Below are positions 1-12,444 of a stretch of 64,000 nt of DNA, piece by piece. Positions within the stretch are counted from its first letter, which is position 1; the number at the start of each line of letters is the position of its first letter. The notes below the pieces were generated by a model. That model worked only from the letters and a program-made list of their open reading frames with translations. It did not search any database and was not told where the DNA came from. The stretch is from Pseudisothecium myosuroides. Lineage: Eukaryota; Streptophyta; Bryopsida; Hypnales; Lembophyllaceae. Position numbers and translations under genes: made by a program. The stretch is taken from positions 10,602,001-10,666,000 of the forward strand of contig OX637296.1 in NCBI GenBank assembly GCA_951799445.1. The letters are read 5' to 3'.

Positions 1-7
1 TATAAAA

Positions 8-258
8 TTAGAATTTGACAATACTATCATTGGAAATGCATTACAAATTTATATAGATAGTTATAAGGAAATCTAGATTTGCACCCTAGAAAACCAAATT
101 AGGACCCATTACAAGCAAGCTAAAAGAAAAGAAAAACATGGAGAGCTACTTCAAATCATGCTTAAGAAAGTAGAATCATAGAAATGACTACAAATATTCT
201 TGCTACTATTCTATGTGATTTTCGGTGCACTTCTAATGATAGTATTGTCAAGTTCTAA
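8..258. repeat. MITE-like element with 24-bp terminal inverted repeats
   Basis: Bases 8-31 and 235-258 are inverted copies of each other with one mismatch in 24. The outer end reads TTAGAATTTGACAA and the inner end TACTATCATT. The 200 bp between them hold no ORF. This is the structure of a short non-autonomous DNA transposon. The target duplication cannot be fixed because the left flank is only seven bases long. Confidence 0.6.
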
Positions 259-2370
259 TTTCACACAAAATCAAAAGATAGTAATATATTTAGAGGGTTG
301 TTTGGGTGATCCATTGATGATGGCCTTTATCGCATCTTCACGCTAAATATATTCACATGAAATTTAAAATTGTATTTGTATTTAAAATCTTTCCTTGCTG
401 TCATCTGGACTTCAGAAAGCATGTGATAATACAGTGTGATACAGAGGTTAGAGTGTTCACAAAGGAGAATCTTCTTTCCAATTATATATAGTGTGAAATA
501 CTTGAAGTACCCCAGGATCATTCATAGCTTCCAGATTTGGGCTGGTATCATTGCGGAAAATCTCATCAGAAAACGCCTCCATAGGAACCTACATTACAAA
601 AACATGAAATTATTCAAAGTTAAGCTGATAGAATAAGCATCCTCCGATTTGGTGGAAAATGAACACAGAAGCTTTAACAGAACAGTCATTTGTGAATGTC
701 CACCAAAATCAGAGTAATTTTCGATATCACCTTCACTGGTAAGAAGAAACTTGGAATGCTTCAAATCCTGCACTAGGTTTCCGTGATTTCAGTATCCTTT
801 CTGTCCTCTTCAAATTCCTCAGATTTCCTATGGCAGTTAGGAGACCGTCGCTTAACTTCAACCTGAAGACACTACAAAATTGCTTGGGTTCAGAAATTTC
901 CTTGATTCCTCAGCAGAACCAATTCATTCCCGTCTTTTATGAGCATCAGTGTTGCAGAGAAAAATTCAAACATCCACATCCAGTCCTAGTTATGGGTTGA
1001 ATTTTGTGTCAAACTCACATATTCTTTGTACTTTTTCCCACTTGGAACGACTTCATTCGTCGACAGGCCAACTGGACTTGTCGGAAGAAAAATTTAGTCG
1101 GAAGAAAAGGCGTGTTGGTATTGTCAGTTCACGAAGACATGAAAGTACCACTAACAAGCTCAAAATTCATGTCTTCACTTCACTTCATGTCATGCCAGAC
1201 ACACCAGAGAGTTAGTATTGCAAGTTGTCAAATTCCCCGAGAAGAATATCTAGTACAAGTTAACCCGGTTTTCAGACTCGATTCTCTTGAAGGATCATAA
1301 TAAATTTGAGTTTCCAGTCTTCGTAATTCCTTACGCTTCTGACTACACACACTGAACCTGATACGAGACTGGAGAGTTATTAAATAACATTGCATTTAGT
1401 ATTTGCAGGTTGAACTTAGTAAACTGGACTGGAAATGTAAAATCAAAATGCTCAGATGCTCTTTAAGCTCAGATGTTCGCAGAGAAGTTCTATTAGAATT
1501 TCTAACCACTTATTTCTACTCAATGTGAGTCGAGGTCTAAGAACGTTTATCTGAGGTTCCCAACAGTGTGGATCGTTAGATAGAAGGTCTAATGAGACTC
1601 GTTTAAGTGGTCTAATAGTGGATTATTTGATAGGATCCTGAAATTGGTTAGATCCCAGTAGAGATTCGACTTGTAAAGCATGATCAAGTGCGTGTGACAG
1701 TTTGGAGAAAACAATCTCTGTTAAAGCGGGATTTAATTTGTTTCCTCTCGCGATCTTATTTTACAGCTCCTAGTCCTTATTACGTAGTTGGCCGAAAAGT
1801 TACCTGTCATTCCGCAGGTGTTTGCTTGAGGTCCTGAGATTGAAACTTTCGTCTGTTGGCTGATGATCTGCAGGCACGGGAAACATAAGGTGACATGTTG
1901 TACGAAGTAATGAGTCAAGACCTGATTAGAGAATTGCAAGCTGGGAAAAAGAAAACAACGACATCCTTGGTCAGAACATCCAAAATTTAGAGGATGCAAG
2001 ATTGAGAGGTACCATTTCTGCCATACCGTGACAAGACATGTCGCCTTCTTTCCGCACAGTCAATAAGACGATACGAGCGTCATGGAAGATCATCGAACCT
2101 TTTCTAATCGGGATGTGATAATACCAAGTTTCTTGCTCGAGTACGTCTTGCAGCAACATCGACGCAAAAGGCGCAGCGCGAACTGACAAAGTGTCACAAG
2201 AACAGTCAGATAAAGCGAAGCTAACATCGTTACATGAGATCCTGAGGCACGCCCATTGCACCCATTGTGCTGATAAGCGTCTGAAGTTTCCAGACGTGGA
2301 TTCTTTTGAAAATCCATTCCATGACATAATGTTTTTAAGAGTTGGAAGTACTTACGTCGAACTCAAACAT
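259..2370. other. Non-coding stretch; probably includes the 3' UTR of the coiled-coil gene
   Basis: I see no recognisable gene. Short open frames occur on both strands, but none shows a family motif or a spliceable continuation. The part just left of 2371 lies downstream of the stop codon of the minus-strand coiled-coil gene, so some of it is likely its 3' untranslated region. I could not place a polyadenylation site with confidence. Confidence 0.4.
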
Positions 2371-5300
2371 CTACGGAATCATTCCTCTTCGCTTGTAACC
2401 ACTTCGCCCTTGGGGCCCACTGTGTTCATAGTGACCGTAGTGCTCGGAGCGAGCGGTAGAGTCATCCAGGTGATTGTTTCTTACAGTATTTTTCCGACGG
2501 TCAGAGAGCATATCCGGTTCATGCTGTTGTCTGTTGTTGACCCCAACTTTCTTGAAATGACCAACGCTGTGATTCATTCTACAATCTTCTTGATAGATGT
2601 CTTGCTCGTGGGTTTGTCGTTGACGCCTGGCACCGTCCTGTCCATGATATTTGTGACCACAGACTTTCCCGTGCGGACTACGATGGTTCAGTCTATTTTC
2701 ATCGTCAATCGGGTTTCTACAGAGGTGTATCCGATGTCCTTCCTTACATCTTGGTTTGTGATCAACGTTCCCTCTTGTGCTTGATTCGTCCTGTCCATGG
2801 TGTAAGTGTCCATTCCTATCGGGAAATTCCAATCCTGCCTGTGCAGACCTAGTACCATCACTCTGTAGCAGGAGAAACCATAGAAACCATTAGATGAAAA
2901 GAAAACATAAAAATCAGTTCTTTTGCAATGTCTTATGGAAAATGCTAACTACGATATACAGAAACTAACAGTTGTGACCATAAACTTTCCTGCACTTCAT
3001 CTCAACGCTTTTGCCTGAAGTGTGGCACTAATTCCTTATTCCTTATTCCTTATTCCTTATTTGAATGTGGCAAGATCGTTCGATCCTTGGAATTTTAAGT
3101 GCTGAATTTACCTTGACTGTCTTGACATCTCTGGCTAGCTCTAATAGTTTCATGCGTCGAGTCAATGCTGCTCGCATAAGCTCCTCGGTCTTCCTCCAGG
3201 ATTGCTCCCGTTGCATAATCTCATCTGTCAACCAGGCTTCATGTATGATCTCAAGCAATATTCTCCAAGCCAAGAACAGTGCCATTAACATCGAAGCCGA
3301 TATCAGTGTTTCTCAACCACCATTTGTTGTTCGTGAGGCGTGTTCCACAAAATGGTCTACCTCACTCTCCTTTAGGCTGGTGTCTAAAGTTACATTTGTT
3401 TGTCTAGTTACATTGAGAACAAGAGATACTTACAAACTGACAATGCATACACTAGCTATTGAGAGAACAGGCGGTCAATCCATACAAAATGCAAGATTTG
3501 CTTGCTGCAATCACAACAAAGTGATCGGCTTAACTTGATGACCAATCAAGTATAAAAATAGTTAAAAGACTCACCTTGAATGGAACAATGTTTGGCTTCA
3601 AATTCTGAGGACTGGCCCTCACAATTCTTATCGGAATGGCCCGCGGAAGGGGTAGGTGATGGTGGTGGTGGTGCCCCAAGCGGAGGACGTTGAGGAGATG
3701 TGGCAGCAAATTCTGGTAGACAAGTCGCCGGAGGAGGTGGAGGTGGACAAGAGGGATCATGATGAGGTTCAGGAGTTGCTGTGTGCTTCTGCTGCTGTTG
3801 AAGCTGTGGGTCTATGTCCGGCATCTCAACTTCGCTAATCTGCATCAGTCCCGCGTACAAGGAGGAAGTGCCACACTACTACAATGTAAGTCCTCACTTT
3901 GGAACCCATAAAAAACAAAACGAATGCCTCGGTTCAGAAATTGAGTAACATTTTGACTTGCCAAATGCGATGCATATTGTACGTTCTATACATGTAACTA
4001 TCTCACACTACAGCTCTTACAGTAACAATAATAACTAATAATCTTGCATAGACTTCGCTTCACTCTGATTCAATTCCTCGTTACTTCTAAGACAACTGGA
4101 AATTGTACATGAGCATTAACATTGAATTTCATTGCAGAATACTGTTACAATCACTCAGCCATGAAGATTCGTACAAGCTGAGAAATCCGTACACCATAAA
4201 TCTTAAGCAGATCTAGTCTCCACGTCCCTGACATGAAAAATTCTGCTTACAACTAACCTTAATCTTTTCAAAGTTTGCATGGTAAACACTTGCATTCGAT
4301 AACTGCTCTGATTCAAATTCCATGCTATCCAGCATCGTATCATCAACTCCAAGATCTGCAATAAAATTCTCCGTTCTCAATCATTTTATTGTTTTTGACT
4401 TCATAAACTTCACAAACTTCACAGTGATTTAGAATAGTAGCAACCTCAAAGCACTCTGCACTCCGGATATGCAGATATACTAATGCTTTAAGACAGTTTG
4501 AAGTCTATGATCCGTCAGACTTTAATGAGCCCATAAGCTACAATCCAGAGGTTCTAAATTTCTAAACGCCTTATAGTTACAGAGAGGAAATCAAACGATT
4601 ACTTTCGAAAAGCACTCAACATTGGAAGGTTGGATACAGTACCTTCACCAGTCGATCCACCCAGAGAACAATCGTAGGGCAGCACTTCAACTGGAGGTGT
4701 CCAAACTTCAGAAATGGAAGCATCCCTACAACAAAGTGAATGCCCTAATTCAGAACCTCAAATCAAGCACGTTGCATTCTTTACTTATGAACCAACCTTA
4801 CTGAGGAACCAAATAGCTAGGCTGAATGTGAAAGAAATACTCCGTGTCTCACATTCGTTCGTCCGCATACTCCTGCAAGTGAGAAACTGTATTTTCAAGT
4901 TCGTAATTCCTCTTATTGATTTCTTCGTATTCTTGCTTCAGAGCCTCGTAGTCTTCTGCCAACCTGACAGGTCAAACTCCATGCCATCAAACAAAACACC
5001 ATCCTCTAATCTGTGAAACGTGAATTTCGTTACACAGTCGGAAATTCATGACATTGGCATTTTTCAAGGCGGGCGCCTTGAACCCTAAATCTATACCAGT
5101 CCTAGTTTTTAGAACTTGCGTGTCGTATTGAAATCGCGCCAATATAATGAAATTGAATTTGCAAGATAAAATCCTTTTTCATTTCAATATTTTAAACTTC
5201 ACATAACAGCTTCAGATCAAAAAAATCAGTCATAAGGTGAAGAACAGGGCCAGGCAAGAAGGATCAGGTCTTCGCCGAGAATCTGAATCTCAAGGAAACT

Positions 5301-8300
5301 ACAAGGCATCGGAGTTCTCCACCTTTGAATGTCCTGAAGAGCCTGCTGACATTCGTTGTTCCTTTCACTGAGCGCAATGTCCTTGCTTTTTAAAGACCTC
5401 TGTAATTCACGTATGCGTTTCTGCATCCTGTGCATTATCCCTTCTTTGTCGTCTATGTCCTGCTAATTCATTTATAACCAAAAGTGGCATACAACCAGTG
5501 AGAACACTCAGCCACTAAGAAAGTTGAAGAACCGCGACATTAAACGGAAGGCGAAACAGGAAATTAAAAATTGAGAGATTATCAAAATTCAGCCATATTA
5601 TACGCAATCCTTGCAGTGATCACGACTATTTGGAACTGAGTCCATAAAATTAGGCAGGGAAACCTTCTGCCTTCTGAGCACCACCGCATAATGTGCTACA
5701 GAGACTTCAAATTTGCTTTCTCCTCTCAAATTTGAAAGAGGTGTCAATGCAACTGATCATAGTGACTGAACTTACTTTCAGGACACCTTCTTGAACATTA
5801 CTGAAGTCGTCTTTCAGCTCCGTCAATTTCTATGCAGCACAACAACGAACGCACAAAAAACAGCACAAATTTATTACAGAAATTCTCCTTCGAACTTCAA
5901 AATATACAAGCTGGTGGCTCACGAGCGAACATATCGCACAAATTCCGAGATTCAATGGCTCAGACAGAATTTACTAGTTAACATTTTGACTGCCAAAGAC
6001 TAAACTCGTATAAAGAAACCAACTGTGCTGAGTTCAGAAGTGCACAGGACATCTGATCAATATCCAGTATCTTATGTTATGTAATACCCTCAGGTCAGAT
6101 TGACGATGTCCCTTTTCAAGGTGGCCGTTACGAGAAGCTTGATTCCCAACAGTTTTATGCTGGTTCTGCATTTCAGACAGTCTCTGAAGGCAAAAAGAGA
6201 GCTTCCGTATCAGAAGACCCAAATAAATGAATTTTGACCAGCACACAATCTGTAGAATTGAAAAACTGACCAAAAAACTGGGGGAGAAGTTTAGTGAACC
6301 TTTTCAATAAGATCCTTTTCCTCTTGCACTTTTTCTCTAGACAGAGATACTGCTTCTCGGTCCGCCTTTTCTCTGCAAAGAACCAGTTATTTGATTTTTA
6401 ATGTACTTAACCATTTCGAATTGAACTATTAGCTGCACTCTTCCAGGACTTGAGGTACTGAAGAACCGCGGGTGGATAAGTGATCCAATGACTAATGGAG
6501 CCCAATGGATGCTCTTTCAGTGCAGTAACTAAATTCTATGAGTCGAGGACATAGTGAAAGTATGAGGACACTTCCAGAGATATTGAACAGGCCTAAATCA
6601 AACAGAAGTTGGCGGTCAAACCGCGCTAAAGCAGACTGCAGTTGTTGCTCAGAAAGTTGCAACTCGGCGATGATAGAGTCTCGCTTCCATAGTAAGGTTT
6701 TCAACTCATTGCTGTATTTGGACTGCGAATCAGCCACCTGTGAGAGAAGAAGGTTATCAGGTGTAAGAAGATTAGCAGGCATGTTTGAGAAGCACCCATC
6801 GCGAATGATAGGTCCAGAGAAGATAACTAATAGTGAACGAGAATTAATTTGAGACAAGTCAAAGAAATCAATATGTTGAAATAAAAATAACGTTGCATTC
6901 GAATGTAGCGCCCTAAGGTCACGACTCTGCAACAAGAAAAGTGGGCCCAACCTCTTCCTTCTCCTGGAGAGCTGCTTTTAAAACTTGAACCTTTCCATTC
7001 ACTCTTTCAAGCTGCAAGGAAGAAAACTAGGGAGCGTTAATAGACTACATCACTGCTTTGTTTCAAGAGTGCAATAAATAGATGAAGAGAAAATGGTAGA
7101 AAATGGGGAAATTCTTCAGGAAGTTCCGACTTAAGGTTCTAACATTTGTTCGCACAAGTTCTCTCAACAATTAAGTAAAGTGAACAATCTTTGTTTAGGT
7201 GGAAAAGTGCAGAACACTAAGCCTTAATTGAACTCGGAATATAAATCCGCCAAACAAGAAAAATACAGGTATAAAATTCTTCATCAAATCACGAGTTTCC
7301 AATTGAATCGAATCAATTTGAATTGACCTTTCGACATTGATGGGCGCATAATTTCTCCTGTTCATCTATATGGCGCTTCATCTTGGCAATGAGCTTTTGC
7401 TGATCCACCAATTCCTGTACAAACTGTGCATTCTTGGCCTCCAAGAGAGATACTTTAAGCTGAATCTTCTCCACTTCCGAATTCTGATAGTAAACATGGA
7501 GCACAAATTAAGAGAGTTCTATCCAAGATACTCATAGTAGAATGTTGATATCACCAGGTTAGTTTACCCTCGTAAAGTCCCCACCTGATTAAGTTCGATT
7601 TCACAAATGCTAACATAGAATCACGAGCAAGCACATAAGAATAATCAATGAGACGAACACCAAAAGATTACTTCTTCGAACTCTCGACATGACGACTTCA
7701 TTTCTTAGTTGACTTTGTCACTCTGCTACACTGCATGACAAATCATGTCGAAAGTTCGAATTATATGTAAGAAGAAGCTAATGACTGAACTGTTGGGGCT
7801 TCTTTATGGTATGAGGATCAAGAAATCATGTTTATAAGCAACTTTTGAGAGGATTCTGGTGCTACTCATGTAACTTTCAGCACAAGCCTACAAATTTTAA
7901 TTTCTGATTTGCCAGAGTTGAGAAAAGTGTCTACTGTCAATTGAAGATTAGGGTCAAGCAGTTCTCAAATTCCTGACCTCCTCCTGTCTTTTTCTGAGAG
8001 TATATAAATTCTCCTGGTTCTCCCTCTCTTGCCTGCAAATCACATATTCAAATACCTTGGCTCAAAGTTATATTCCGAGATAAATGAAGAAAACAGAGAC
8101 GGAAAAACAGAACGGCTTGTAGAAGTGACATAATCAATCAGAAGAACTACACAGATCAGCAGGCTATGCGTTGGCCCGTGCAGGCAGCTGCAAGTTCGAA
8201 AGATATACATCTCACTTAATGAACATGCAAAGCCTCGCCATTAAGAGTTCCAACATATTCCAGCATCGGCAAGAGAAGACATCTAATTACACCATATCCA

Positions 8301-10537
8301 CTTCGAGTAAGTGAAGAGGAGAAAAGACGATGAAAGAACCTGCAGAGTCAGCAGGTGCAGGGTCCAAGATGAAAATGACGGTACCCTAAGATGGAAGACA
8401 AATAATTCCTACAGGGATTTCAGAATCAATGACGTCACAAGACTTAGTTTCATATACAGGAACCGCGTATACCCACAAACTTAACATAAATTTCGGTCCA
8501 CGCAGCCTCAACAGGATCAAGAGTCTTTCATGAACGTTGACAGAGAATTAAGAGCCTGCTGATAGTCTGTGAGGGAGAGGAGGTGAGGGGCGATCAAGCA
8601 GGACATATGCACGTTGCCATGGTCACAACTAAAAAATTGAGATTGCAGAAATAGAACCTGTTGAGTTGAGAATCCTGCTGTTGCAATTTCCTGTGAAGCT
8701 GCAATATAACTCGGTCTTTTGTTTGAATTGCCTCCTCCCAATTATGCCGCGCATCTGCTGCGCGATTGAGGACGTTCATGTGCTGCTCCCGAAGCTCCAC
8801 AAGCTGCAGCTCTTTCTCACTCAAAGCAGCCCTTAAGTTTAATAACTGATTTCCAGGTGATTGACGTTCACCATGACTGTGATTCTTGACGGACTCCAGT
8901 GAAGTTTTGGCGATTCCCGGTGGTGCCAAATACTGAGGTAGCGACTTCAACTCGGGTGGCGTCCTCAAATCTGGCGGCGTCTTTAACTTCGGTGGGGTCT
9001 TTAACTCTGACTGTGTTCTGAGATAATCTTGAGGCATTTTGGTGAACCTTGACGGACCACCATATCCACAGTCACTGCTGCCCGAGCTTTCCTCATCAAA
9101 AGCTACTCCATTCCTGATGCCGGAGTTTAGCTCGAGGGCATCCTTACCATACATATTTCGGACACCATTTCGAAAATGAACTTTCCGCTGTTCCTGATCC
9201 TGGTCCTTCTCAGGCTCTTTTAATTTCACATTACCACCAGTTTGTGGAGGCAATCTTCGATCGAATCGATCGCCACTGTTCGTCTCAGCATTGCCCACTG
9301 CCCGGGCACGTGCCCTGCGTAAAAAACCCTCGTCATACCCTCGATTGGCACCAGAGTATGAGCCAACCAGCTCAACGATACCGCTGTCGGGAATGTTGCT
9401 GAAGAGCTTGCAATAAACCTCGCCATTGGAGGTAAACATGAGCAGCAGGAAGAGATCGAGCCCCCGGATCGCACACGTCACGACTGAGGCATCATTTGCG
9501 CCACGCCGTCTTTAGCCTTGCACATCCAGGCCCGTATCTCCTATCTCAAATTACCGAAATCCAAAGCCATATCATACATCAAATGCGTTCAAACGATCAA
9601 ATCTCCAACACGTCAGCCAGAAAGCTCCAACACTTTCAATCAATCTCCGTATTCTTCAATCATATCCAATGTCCACTACTCCAAATGCGTTCAAACGCTC
9701 AAGCCTCCAAGACCTCGGTCTGAAAGCACCATTTTTAACTCATATAATCCACTACTCCAAAATCCATACATCAGGAGCGTTCAGACACTCAAACCTCCAA
9801 CACCTCAGCCTGAGAGCTCCAACACTTTCAATCAAGCTCCATTTTCTTAAATCATATACAATATACTCTAATCCAAAATCCATACGTCAAAAGCGTTCAA
9901 ACACTCAAACCTCCAAGACCTCGTTCTGAAACTCCATTTTCTTAACTCATATAAAATTCACTAATCCAAAATCCATACATCAAGAGCGTTCAGACGCTCA
10001 AACCTCCAATACCTCAGCCTGAAAGCTGCAATACTTTCAAGCTTCATTTTCTTAACTCATATACAATATCCACTACTCCAAATTCCATACATCAAACACT
10101 CAAACCTCCAAGACCTGGGTCTGAAAGCTCGATTTTCTTAACTCATACGTAATCCACTACTCCAAAATCCATACATCAAGTGCGTTCAAACGCTCAAACC
10201 TCCAACACCTCAGCCTGAGAGCTCCAACACTTTCAATCAAGCTCCATTTTCTTCAGCCACGATAAATAATGCACCACTTCAAACTCCATCCAGAATATCA
10301 AATCAGCTCACTCTTTCAGAATCTCCAATCACAACTGACCATAGTACACGCACAACAAGCCCTAAACCCTCGGCGCCGCTGCGTTCTCGTCCTTCCACTG
10401 CACCGATCGAAACTTCTGTTTCAAAGAAAGCTGAAAACGCGACATGAAATTGAAGCACGGAAATTCCACGAAGAAGTGCTGAAATGCCGGCTTCGAATTT
10501 GAGAGCGCAAATACCTGCGGTCGAATTCTCCGATCAT
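2371..10537 (-). CDS. Unrecognised coiled-coil protein, 16 exons, about 962 residues
   Basis: No family is recognised. Exons, in transcript order: 10537-10515, 9509-8658, 8032-7978, 7483-7328, 7011-6952, 6737-6604, 6372-6300, 6183-6088, 5829-5776, 5459-5323, 4963-4853, 4725-4643, 4355-4258, 3839-3575, 3311-3112, 2862-2371. Every intron is GT-AG and all phases close without a stop. Residues 1-60 include a hydrophobic stretch (LDLFLLLMFTSNGEVY). Residues 177-205 contain repeated TPP motifs. From about 229 to 583 the protein is nearly continuous heptad-type coiled coil rich in E, K, Q and L. A proline-rich block (six prolines) lies near 676-681. A region with AWRILLEIIHEAW follows. The last 163 residues are rich in H, R, D and G. 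The first exon (MIGEFDR plus two bases) is the weakest part: its acceptor at 9510 has a poor pyrimidine tract. An alternative start is the Met of MFTSNGEV in exon 2. The architecture suggests a cytoskeletal or scaffold role, which is inference only. Confidence 0.72.
3032..3061. repeat. (TTCCTTA)n microsatellite
   Basis: About four copies of the 7-bp unit TTCCTTA occur in tandem. They lie in the last intron (2863-3111) of the coiled-coil gene. Confidence 0.9.
9575..10255. repeat. Tandem repeat of about 100 bp in intron 1, arranged as about 205-bp dimers
   Basis: The core GCGTTCAAACGCTCAAACC recurs near 9582, 9685, 9777, 9891, 9985, 10095 and 10180. Two versions alternate. One continues with CAACACCTCAGCCTGAGAGC and then a CAACACTTTCAATCAAGC tail. 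The other continues with CAAGACCTCGGTCTGAAAGC and lacks that tail. The repeat unit is therefore a dimer of about 205 bp. The array lies between proposed exons 1 and 2 of the coiled-coil gene, or in its promoter if translation starts in exon 2. Confidence 0.85.
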
Positions 10538-10999
10538 GCGCTCGCTGCAGTTGACGGAAGAGCGCTGAATTGTAACCGCTTTCAGCCGTTGCGGAAATGA
10601 GACTGGTAATGGGCGCTGCCGGGAGGTAGCGACGCAGCGACCCGCAATTTCTGCACGGAACGAGGGGTGGTACCTGCCTGGCTACGAGGTTGGTACCTAG
10701 CTGGTATCAGGTAGGTAGGTAAATGGATGCCGATGAAATAGTAGCGATGAGATCCAACAGACGAAGCAACTCATTTGATGCAATACTGATGATTCGGATG
10801 ATAAATGATGCAAGTCAAGTGATAAACCATGACAATTGGATGAATACTTTACTTTGGAATGATAAATTGACATCTTTTATATTAAAATGGATGCATAGAT
10901 GAATTAATTGAAGAACTACTGTACATATTTAAATTTAACCAGGCTAATTTGAAGAACTATGGTTAATACATGTAAAGTATGGGTGTAGCTACCTTCGTT

Positions 11000-11248
11000 G
11001 ATCAAACTAATCCAACACCTCTAGCTCCTATAGAAAGTCAAGGATTTTAGACAACAACACATTGCTCCGATCAAAACTTTGTGATCAAATTAATTCAACA
11101 GCTTTAGCTTGTATAGGAAGACAAGAATTTTGGACAACAGTACATTGCTCCAATCAAAACTTTGTGACCAAATTAATCCAACAGCTTTAGCTCGTCTAGA
11201 AAGACAAGAATTTAAACACCAGCACATTGATTTGATCGAAACTTTGGT
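11000..11248. repeat. Triplicated 83-bp repeat covering the 3' end of the GT14 gene
   Basis: Units start at 11000, 11083 and 11166, a period of 83 bp. The third unit runs into the coding region: its right half (11212-11248) is the last 11 codons plus stop of the glycosyltransferase. The two outer units are diverged copies of the C-terminal coding tail plus the adjacent 3' flank, without the in-frame stop context. Confidence 0.85.
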
Positions 11249-12444
11249 TCTTCCAGTAAACGCTCAATGAAACTTTGCAACCTTTTCATCCCTGGTCCTG
11301 GTTGGAGGAATGAGGAATTTCCTACTTGCACTACGTCACATGCATCCAAGCCACCACCACCTCTACACCATCCTCCGGGAGTATACTTCCCTGAAGCTCG
11401 CCCTAGCAATTCCTTATCAATCAAAGCTAGTACAGGAGCGTCTTGACTAAACTTTCGAGCAAAAGGAGCTCCACTTTGAGTCAAGTTCACAAAGTTCTCC
11501 AAACTCAAGGCCAAGGGATGTTGTTTTGGCGGAGAATCCCACGCAATGTAATGCATGTCATGGTTGACAGTTGTGTTTTTAAACTCCGGACTATTGCAAA
11601 TGACTGTATGGAAGTATCCCTCGGGAGATGATACAAAATTGGTGTAGTACATGAGCAAAAGACGAGGCAGATTGTCCCAACCCATGATTGTGTACTCCAT
11701 AAAGGACCTTGAAAGAATTGCCCACGCAGACCCTGTAAACAATTTGAATGTGGTGGGGAGTTCTCGAGAGTATTTGGTCTCCATGATGTTTCCATGTTTT
11801 ACATCCAAATATAACCCAGGGTCAATGATCATGGGTTTTGCCCGGCCCCCGAATTTCCATCCGAGTTGGGTGGTGTGTTCAATGAAGTTTAGGTCGCGTG
11901 GCAATTGTGAAAAGGCTTGTAAAAGATCATCTTGGGTGGTGAGAGGGTAATCTGAAGCACTCAAATTAATGAACCAATCCCAGTCCTTGAATTTCTTTAG
12001 CAATATGGCAGCCCCATGCAGAGTTTCAGCAATCATTGTAGGGCCTCGATATGTCACTAGATTGGCTTTTTCAATCATGATTACGTTTCCAATCCTTTGG
12101 AATAAAGGTTCATTGCGTAAATATGTACTTAAGTTTGCTCTTTCTGTTGGAAGAGCTTTAAGATCTAAATGTAATATATAATAATTTCGAGGATGGTAAA
12201 GAGACTGTAAGGTCCTCCGAATTTGCATTCCATCTCCTTGGCTCCCCGATATTAGATACGCAAATCGAGGAACAGTACTAGGTAGATCTACAACATATTC
12301 AACTAGATGATCATCTAACCGCTTTTCTTTGATTGGAAGAAAAGATAATGAGCTTGAAGAACACCCGAGATTGAATATGGTGATTGGAAATAATACCACA
12401 AATATAGATATGATCACACAATAAAATTGTCCCTTTCTCTCCAT
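11212..12444 (-). CDS. GT14-family beta-glucuronosyltransferase (GlcAT14-like), single exon
   Basis: This is a complete 410-residue ORF of the plant GT14 'Branch' family. Characterised plant members (GlcAT14A-C) add glucuronic acid to beta-galactans of arabinogalactan proteins in the Golgi. A cytosolic N-terminus is followed by one membrane anchor at about residues 9-27 (IISIFVVLFPITIF), the type II topology of Golgi glycosyltransferases. The catalytic domain follows from about 58. Visible family motifs include FAYLISGS (61-68), INLSASDYPL (159-168), TGSAW (238-242), SSPEGYFHTVICN (272-284) and NHDMHYIAWD (294-303). Length is typical. There are no introns, whereas angiosperm members I know of are interrupted, so it may be a retrocopy; no poly(A) tract was found. 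The start is the first Met, 5' to the anchor. The 3' end is tandemly triplicated. Donor and acceptor specificity are inferred from the family. Confidence 0.93.
   Translation of the reverse strand: MERKGQFYCVIISIFVVLFPITIFNLGCSSSSLSFLPIKEKRLDDHLVEYVVDLPSTVPRFAYLISGSQGDGMQIRRTLQSLYHPRNYYILHLDLKALPTERANLSTYLRNEPLFQRIGNVIMIEKANLVTYRGPTMIAETLHGAAILLKKFKDWDWFINLSASDYPLTTQDDLLQAFSQLPRDLNFIEHTTQLGWKFGGRAKPMIIDPGLYLDVKHGNIMETKYSRELPTTFKLFTGSAWAILSRSFMEYTIMGWDNLPRLLLMYYTNFVSSPEGYFHTVICNSPEFKNTTVNHDMHYIAWDSPPKQHPLALSLENFVNLTQSGAPFARKFSQDAPVLALIDKELLGRASGKYTPGGWCRGGGGLDACDVVQVGNSSFLQPGPGMKRLQSFIERLLEEPKFRSNQCAGV

Noticed and set aside
2191..2784. 197-codon plus-strand ORF
   Set aside because: It is antisense to the last exon of the coiled-coil gene, whose model has consistent splice phases.
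9575..10255. CRISPR-like alternation of repeats and spacers
   Set aside because: The whole 100-bp unit is repeated, including the would-be spacers. This is an ordinary tandem repeat in plant DNA.
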